Shown here: one piece after another, positions 38,896 to 42,960 of the stretch
Layout: the number at the start of each line of letters is the position of its first letter
Numbering within the stretch: position 1 is the stretch's first letter
Origin: Flavobacteriales bacterium
GTDB taxonomy: Bacteria; Bacteroidota; Bacteroidia; Flavobacteriales_D; Sanyastnellaceae
DNA: 42,960 nucleotides
Assembly: GCA_030828175.1 (NCBI GenBank)
Contig: JAURDB010000003.1
Coordinates: 1-42,960, forward strand
Direction: 5' to 3'
The notes under the pieces: generated by a model
Databases searched by the model: none
What the model saw: the letters and a program-made list of their open reading frames with translations, nothing else
What the model was told of the DNA's origin: nothing
Position numbers and translations under genes: made by a program

Positions 38896-41028
38896 TCAGC
38901 CGGTTGATTCCGTCTTCCGCATGGCGGAAGTGCGCTTGAGCAGAACCATTTCCAAAATCAAGAATAACAAAGCCAAAATGATGAGCGTGAGCCACAAGGG
39001 CTGGCCTGCCTCCAAGACTTCGACTTCTTCTACGAGTTCCTCGACATCAGCAGAGATCACTTCGCTGTTGCGCCAACCTTCTGTAATGAGCGCTTGCTTC
39101 CAGTCCTGAGGGTCCCAGGTGGCCAATTCGCTTTCTTCTCGGGAGGGATTGATGCCCAGCGTTAGAATGACCGAAGTGGTGTCCATCCCACCAGAAAGGG
39201 AGGTCTTTTGCTCGAGCACGTAGTTGCCTGGGGGCAGCACCCGGTTGGGCAAGGAGACTTCCAGTCCACCAGGGACCGCAATGGATTCGAGGAGCGACCG
39301 CTCCTCCGTGGCATTTCCCTCGGGTGCCAACGAGAGCTGGGTTTCTGGGGATCGTTGCAATCCTTGCACAAGGAATGTCGTCTTTTCTCCTGCGGTGAAT
39401 TGCCGCAAGCCGCTGGTGCGGCTTGTCTCCGCCATCCGGAGCGCAATCGGCACCAGCAGGGCGTGCTGGGCGAGGTTGGACCATTCTGCATCCAGCGGGC
39501 CGGCGCAGAAGTGGTAACGCCCCAGTCCACTCAACCCGGTGGTAAGAAAGGGTTGATCGTCCGAGAAAGAGAGCAGATTCCGCTCGAGTGAACCCTTTCG
39601 AGAGCGGGAGTACCAGCCCCTGACTGAAGGAAGGTCCACCCGGCGGGGTGAACGGGCGAAAACCCCTTCAAACAAGGGGTGGTCAGAATGCAAAGTACCC
39701 AAGCGCACCGGGTTTGGAGCTTCTCGCCACGCACCCAGGCCGTTCGCTCCCAATCCCAGGAGCAACTCGTTCCATCCAGGTCCCGCATTTTCTGCGGGGG
39801 GAAGCATCAGGAGGCTTTTCCCCCCCTCGACCCCCAGAAGAAGCGATGCAATCAAACCATTCGAGGGATTCTCTACTCCTTGCAGGACAATCAGGTCGGC
39901 CGTTTCCAATGCGCTGTAATCCAGTGCCGTCGCCTCCATGAAGGTCACATTGTGAAGGGAGGCATCACCGAACAGCCTGCCGAGCGCCACCTGCTCGAGG
40001 GGAGAAGCGGATCGGCCTTGGACCAGCAATACATCCACATGCTCATCCACGGTATACCCGAAATGGAAGCGGTCATCAAACGTGACCGGGGCATCCGAAG
40101 TGGAAACCACGGCGTGAACAGGGCCACTTTTCTCGTGCCGAAAGCGCAGGACCGTATCCGTTGGCAACCCCGGTGTTACGCGAAATGACCCAATGGCAGC
40201 CTTTCTTCCGTTGATGTTCAAACCCAATGGCAAATCGTCCACGGGGCTGCGGGCGTCGTGGGAAATCCGCACGTGCAGAACCTCGCTTCGGCCCACAAGT
40301 CGCATGGGGGTGTCGAACCATACCGAATCAATGCGCACGTTCACCTGAGGTTGGGGCTGCTGGGTAATGAACCGAACGCTGATCGAGGAATCAGCTATGC
40401 CATCGGACGCCCCTTGCAGCACGTGACTCGAAGCCTGCAGGTCCGTGAACAGGTAGGCGTGTTTCGAGGATTTGGGATCTCCTTCCTCGGAGAGCATGGA
40501 CTGTTGATGCAGCAATACATCCTGAATCACAGGTGCTGCATTGCCAGGTTGAAGGCGAGACAGGCGGTCGATCGCTTCATCCTTGTTGAGCCATTTGCGG
40601 TCACCGGGGTCAAAAGAGGAGGTTACCACGTGGAACCGGTCGGAGGCCGCATGGGACTCCACCAATGCCAGGGCACCGTTCCGGGCTGCATCCAGCATGG
40701 GCCCGTTTCGCCCCTCCAGGTCCATGGAAGGACTGGTGTCGATGTAAAGGGAGACCCTTTTCTGACCGTCCTGTTGGCCGCCGGTTTCGCTCTGTCGCAT
40801 GGGCTCGGCGAAAGCGAGGATGATGCAGGCAACGGCCAAGAGACGCATCAGAAGTACCAGCCAATTCCGGATTCGGTTCCGCGATCGAGATTCCATCCGC
40901 ACTTCCTTGAGGAAGGCGGTCTGAGAGAAGGCCACCTTGCGGTGGCGCCGGAAGCTGAACAGGTGTACCAGCACCGGTATGGTCAGCGCTGAAAGCGCCC
41001 AAAGGACCTCGGGGTGGACAAACTGCAT
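38896..41028 (-). CDS. BatA-like membrane protein with von Willebrand A domain
   Basis: The 710-residue protein starts with the aerotolerance-regulator N-terminal segment (MQFVHPEVLWALSALTIPVL, then FRRHRKVAFSQTAFLKEV) with two membrane helices (about 8-25 and 57-75). A von Willebrand A-like domain begins near residue 90 with the metal-site motif DTSPSMD (Asp97). A long periplasmic region follows, and a C-terminal membrane helix (about 683-702, LTLIILALLFLILEMVLL) ends the protein. Such proteins are common in Bacteroidota; the role is unproven. The start is 25 bp from the divergent TIGR02757 gene, and TAAATTCG, resembling a -7 box, lies 8 nt upstream. Confidence 0.9.
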   Translation of the reverse strand: MQFVHPEVLWALSALTIPVLVHLFSFRRHRKVAFSQTAFLKEVRMESRSRNRIRNWLVLLMRLLAVACIILAFAEPMRQSETGGQQDGQKRVSLYIDTSPSMDLEGRNGPMLDAARNGALALVESHAASDRFHVVTSSFDPGDRKWLNKDEAIDRLSRLQPGNAAPVIQDVLLHQQSMLSEEGDPKSSKHAYLFTDLQASSHVLQGASDGIADSSISVRFITQQPQPQVNVRIDSVWFDTPMRLVGRSEVLHVRISHDARSPVDDLPLGLNINGRKAAIGSFRVTPGLPTDTVLRFRHEKSGPVHAVVSTSDAPVTFDDRFHFGYTVDEHVDVLLVQGRSASPLEQVALGRLFGDASLHNVTFMEATALDYSALETADLIVLQGVENPSNGLIASLLLGVEGGKSLLMLPPAENAGPGWNELLLGLGANGLGAWREAPNPVRLGTLHSDHPLFEGVFARSPRRVDLPSVRGWYSRSRKGSLERNLLSFSDDQPFLTTGLSGLGRYHFCAGPLDAEWSNLAQHALLVPIALRMAETSRTSGLRQFTAGEKTTFLVQGLQRSPETQLSLAPEGNATEERSLLESIAVPGGLEVSLPNRVLPPGNYVLEQKTSLSGGMDTTSVILTLGINPSREESELATWDPQDWKQALITEGWRNSEVISADVEELVEEVEVLEAGQPLWLTLIILALLFLILEMVLLKRTSAMRKTESTG

Positions 41029-41053
41029 CTGCGTGCGAATTTAGCGCCCAACC

Positions 41054-41920
41054 GTGGCCGAATCCTCTTCTTCCTCCCGTCGCCGTCAACCGTTGCACAG
41101 ACGTCGCCCTTCGCCGGCTCGACTGGCGGCTTGGCGCGAGATGCTCGACGAGGCAGCAGATCGCTACGAACGCCCCGATTTTCTGGATGCCGATCCATTG
41201 GGAATCCCGCACCGGTTCAGCGATCCGGAAGACATCGCCATCGCTGGATTCCTGGCTGCTACGCTGGCCTGGGGAAACCGTAAGAGCATCTTGCGTTCAT
41301 GCGATGACCTGATGGCCCGCATGGACGGCGCTCCGGCCGAATTCATCCGAAACGCTGGCCCCAGGGACCTCAAGGTCATGGACGGATTCGTACATCGAAC
41401 GTTTCAGGCGGAGGATGCGAAGCGTTTTGTTCGATGCTTGAAATCGCTGGAGCGGGATGGGGGCCTGCAAGGGGCATTTGCCGCTGCCTTGGCCTCAGCG
41501 CCGGACACGGAACAGTGTCCTGGGGTACCTGACCTTGGCTGGGCATTGAACCGATTCAAAGCGCGTTTCTTCGCGGATGAGGCACCGGAGCGGACCGTCA
41601 AGCATGTCGCCGATCCAGCGAAGGGGAGCGCGGCAAAGCGTCTCTGTATGTACCTCCGCTGGATGGTTCGGTCGAATCATCGCGGTGTGGATTTCGGGCT
41701 GTGGTCGGGCATGGATTCCGCCGCATTGCGTTTGCCACTCGACGTGCATACGGCCGGCGTTTCACGCGCTTTGGGGCTCTTGAAGCGCGCGGCCAACGAT
41801 TGGCGCGCGGTGGAGGAAGTCACCCAGGCCTTGCGGTGGTTGGACCCATCCGATCCCGTGCGTTACGACTTCGCCTTGTTCGGGATGGGGGTCAATGGTG
41901 CCCTGGATCCCATTCGCTGA
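41054..41920 (+). CDS. TIGR02757 (DUF2400) family protein
   Basis: The 288-residue product begins at a GTG with a serine/arginine-rich, low-complexity N-terminus, then the family core: DPEDIAIAGFLAATLAWGNRKSI, VKHVADPAKGSAAKRLCMYLRWMVR and LPLDVHTAGVSRALGLL. The C-terminus (FALFGMGVNGALDP) is also typical. The core resembles helix-hairpin-helix DNA glycosylases, but activity is unknown. It is divergent from the BatA-like gene and its last 29 bp overlap the end of the converging MnmD-NUDIX gene. Confidence 0.92.
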   Translation: MAESSSSSRRRQPLHRRRPSPARLAAWREMLDEAADRYERPDFLDADPLGIPHRFSDPEDIAIAGFLAATLAWGNRKSILRSCDDLMARMDGAPAEFIRNAGPRDLKVMDGFVHRTFQAEDAKRFVRCLKSLERDGGLQGAFAAALASAPDTEQCPGVPDLGWALNRFKARFFADEAPERTVKHVADPAKGSAAKRLCMYLRWMVRSNHRGVDFGLWSGMDSAALRLPLDVHTAGVSRALGLLKRAANDWRAVEEVTQALRWLDPSDPVRYDFALFGMGVNGALDPIR

Positions 41921-42960
41921 GCCCGTGGGCTCCCTTCAGTGCCACAGCGGCCTCTCGGTCGGTGGCAAAGGTCAATTGCTTAGGGTCGAAGCCGTCCACG
42001 GGCACCCATCTAAAAGACTGGGCACTGCCGTCTTCAAAATCGAAAGGTGCTTCGGTCACCCTGAAGGCAATGGGCCCTTTCAACCGGGCGACATAATAGT
42101 GGCACAGCACCTGCTCTTCAGGTCGCCAAGCCGACCGTACAAACCCACCTGTGGCATGCACGAGGGGGCCCAGTTCGATGTCCTGGCCCAATTCCTCCTT
42201 TGCCTCCCGCAGGGCACAATCGCGAGGGCCTTCACCGAATTCGAGTCCCCCTCCGGGCCACTTCGTACAGTGCTTTCCTGCCAGGATCTCGTCGCTCAAC
42301 AACACCTCTCTTTTGACCCCATCCCTTCCCTCGGATAGGAGAAAGAAGTAGACCCGCACATTGAACCTTCGGGGAGCGACCCTTTCGGCATCCGGTCGGG
42401 TGGCCCTCAACATCTCCCGCTTGCCCGGGGGGCCGGGCAGCTTCTCCACATGCAACCCCGCAGCCTCCATGGACCTTCTGACGTCTCCTTTCGAGCAATA
42501 GGTCACGAGCACCCCTTCCGGGGCCAACAGATCATGCGCCTCCCGAAAACGCTCCGCGGTCCACAACTCGGGTTGGCTGTCCGGAGCAAACGCGTCGAAG
42601 TAAATGAGGTCGAAAGGCTGGTCTGCAGAGGGTGCAAATTCCTGCCAGGTTTGCCGCAACCGGATGAGGCGGGCGTCCTCTGCCCAGCGGACGTCGTGTC
42701 GCACTGCGTCAGGGCGGGCGTGCAAGGCATCCACATCTTCGGGCGGCACTCCCGCATCCTGCGCGGCATTCAACTTACTGAGCACTTCCGGTGGTACGGG
42801 GTAGGGTTCCAATGCCACATAGGTCATGGCAGGGCGACGTCCTGTAGGAAGGGACCGCCATTCCGCGAGGGTCAACAGGGCATTCAGTCCCGTGCCCAAT
42901 CCCATTTCCAGAATGCGAAGAGGGGCAGTGGGGGCCATTCGGTCCATCCGGTGTTTCCAC
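41892..42960 (-). CDS. mnmD: MnmD-type tRNA methyltransferase fused to a NUDIX domain (N-terminus cut by window edge)
   Basis: The frame is open to the right edge (WKHR precedes the first ATG at 42947), so the true N-terminus, including the usual MnmD start, lies outside. Residue numbers count from that ATG. The methyltransferase half has LRILEMGLGTGLNALLTL (10-27) and DLIYFDAFAPDSQPELW, then VTYCSKGDVRRSMEAAGL and KREMLRA, all typical of MnmD, which makes mnm5s2U34 in tRNA. After RPDAERVAPRRF a NUDIX domain begins (about 195-345). The Nudix box is complete (Gly233, Glu239, Arg247-Glu248, Glu251-Glu252, Gly254). NUDIX enzymes hydrolyse nucleoside diphosphate derivatives. It overlaps the TIGR02757 gene tail to tail. 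Confidence 0.85.
   Translation of the reverse strand, partial: WKHRMDRMAPTAPLRILEMGLGTGLNALLTLAEWRSLPTGRRPAMTYVALEPYPVPPEVLSKLNAAQDAGVPPEDVDALHARPDAVRHDVRWAEDARLIRLRQTWQEFAPSADQPFDLIYFDAFAPDSQPELWTAERFREAHDLLAPEGVLVTYCSKGDVRRSMEAAGLHVEKLPGPPGKREMLRATRPDAERVAPRRFNVRVYFFLLSEGRDGVKREVLLSDEILAGKHCTKWPGGGLEFGEGPRDCALREAKEELGQDIELGPLVHATGGFVRSAWRPEEQVLCHYYVARLKGPIAFRVTEAPFDFEDGSAQSFRWVPVDGFDPKQLTFATDREAAVALKGAHGLSEWDPGHH

Overview
The window is about 43 kb of GC-rich DNA from a member of the Bacteroidota, tentatively a marine-type Flavobacteriales lineage. The evidence is: six secreted proteins ending in type IX secretion (T9SS) sorting domains, -7 promoter boxes of the Bacteroidota form TAnnTTTG, and families typical of the phylum (BatA-like vWA protein, DUF3467, TIGR02757, CotH-like exported proteins, di-haem peroxidase lipoprotein, five-fold CTDxxACN repeats). 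The order-level placement is inference. No rRNA, tRNA, insertion sequence, prophage or CRISPR array was found.

Layout. 1-7.9 kb: surface-glycan block with an O-antigen ligase/polymerase-like membrane protein, a leucine-rich-repeat exported protein, a cupin, a small unknown protein, then a flippase - glycosyltransferase - CysQ run. 7.9-12.3 kb: two divergent T9SS cargo genes, a five-domain fasciclin protein and an M43-type metalloprotease. 12.3-19.7 kb: a four-gene minus-strand operon with its own clear promoter, encoding a lamin-tail-domain protein, a TonB-dependent receptor, a secreted two-HKD phospholipase-D/nuclease-family protein with an OB-like N-terminus, and a sialidase-fold lipoprotein. 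This is the best candidate for an undescribed system, probably capture and cleavage of a phosphodiester-containing extracellular polymer. 19.7-23.2 kb: patatin, a short anchored protein, a sensorless histidine kinase and a di-haem cytochrome c peroxidase lipoprotein. 23.2-28.8 kb: two more T9SS cargo genes, a leishmanolysin-like metalloprotease and a CotH-like protein. 28.8-31.4 kb: overlapping rluF - FAD oxidoreductase - thioredoxin-fold genes. 31.4-32.9 kb: two small exported proteins around a candidate novel small RNA, then rpsT with a strong terminator. 32.9-37.6 kb: a tightly packed plus-strand run radC - wecB - polysaccharide-deacetylase-like - membrane protein - YjjG-type HAD - DUF3467. 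37.6-43 kb: a minus-strand pair (BatA-like vWA protein, then a dihydroorotase homologue that has lost its HxH metal ligands), divergent from a TIGR02757 gene, which converges on an MnmD-NUDIX fusion cut by the window edge.

Coordination. Genes are packed with ATGA overlaps (13546-13549, 15738-15741, 30775-30778, 33588-33591, 34721-34724), so translational coupling is likely. Several genes have a TTTG/TTG box only 4-5 nt before the start codon, which suggests leaderless or very short-leader mRNAs.
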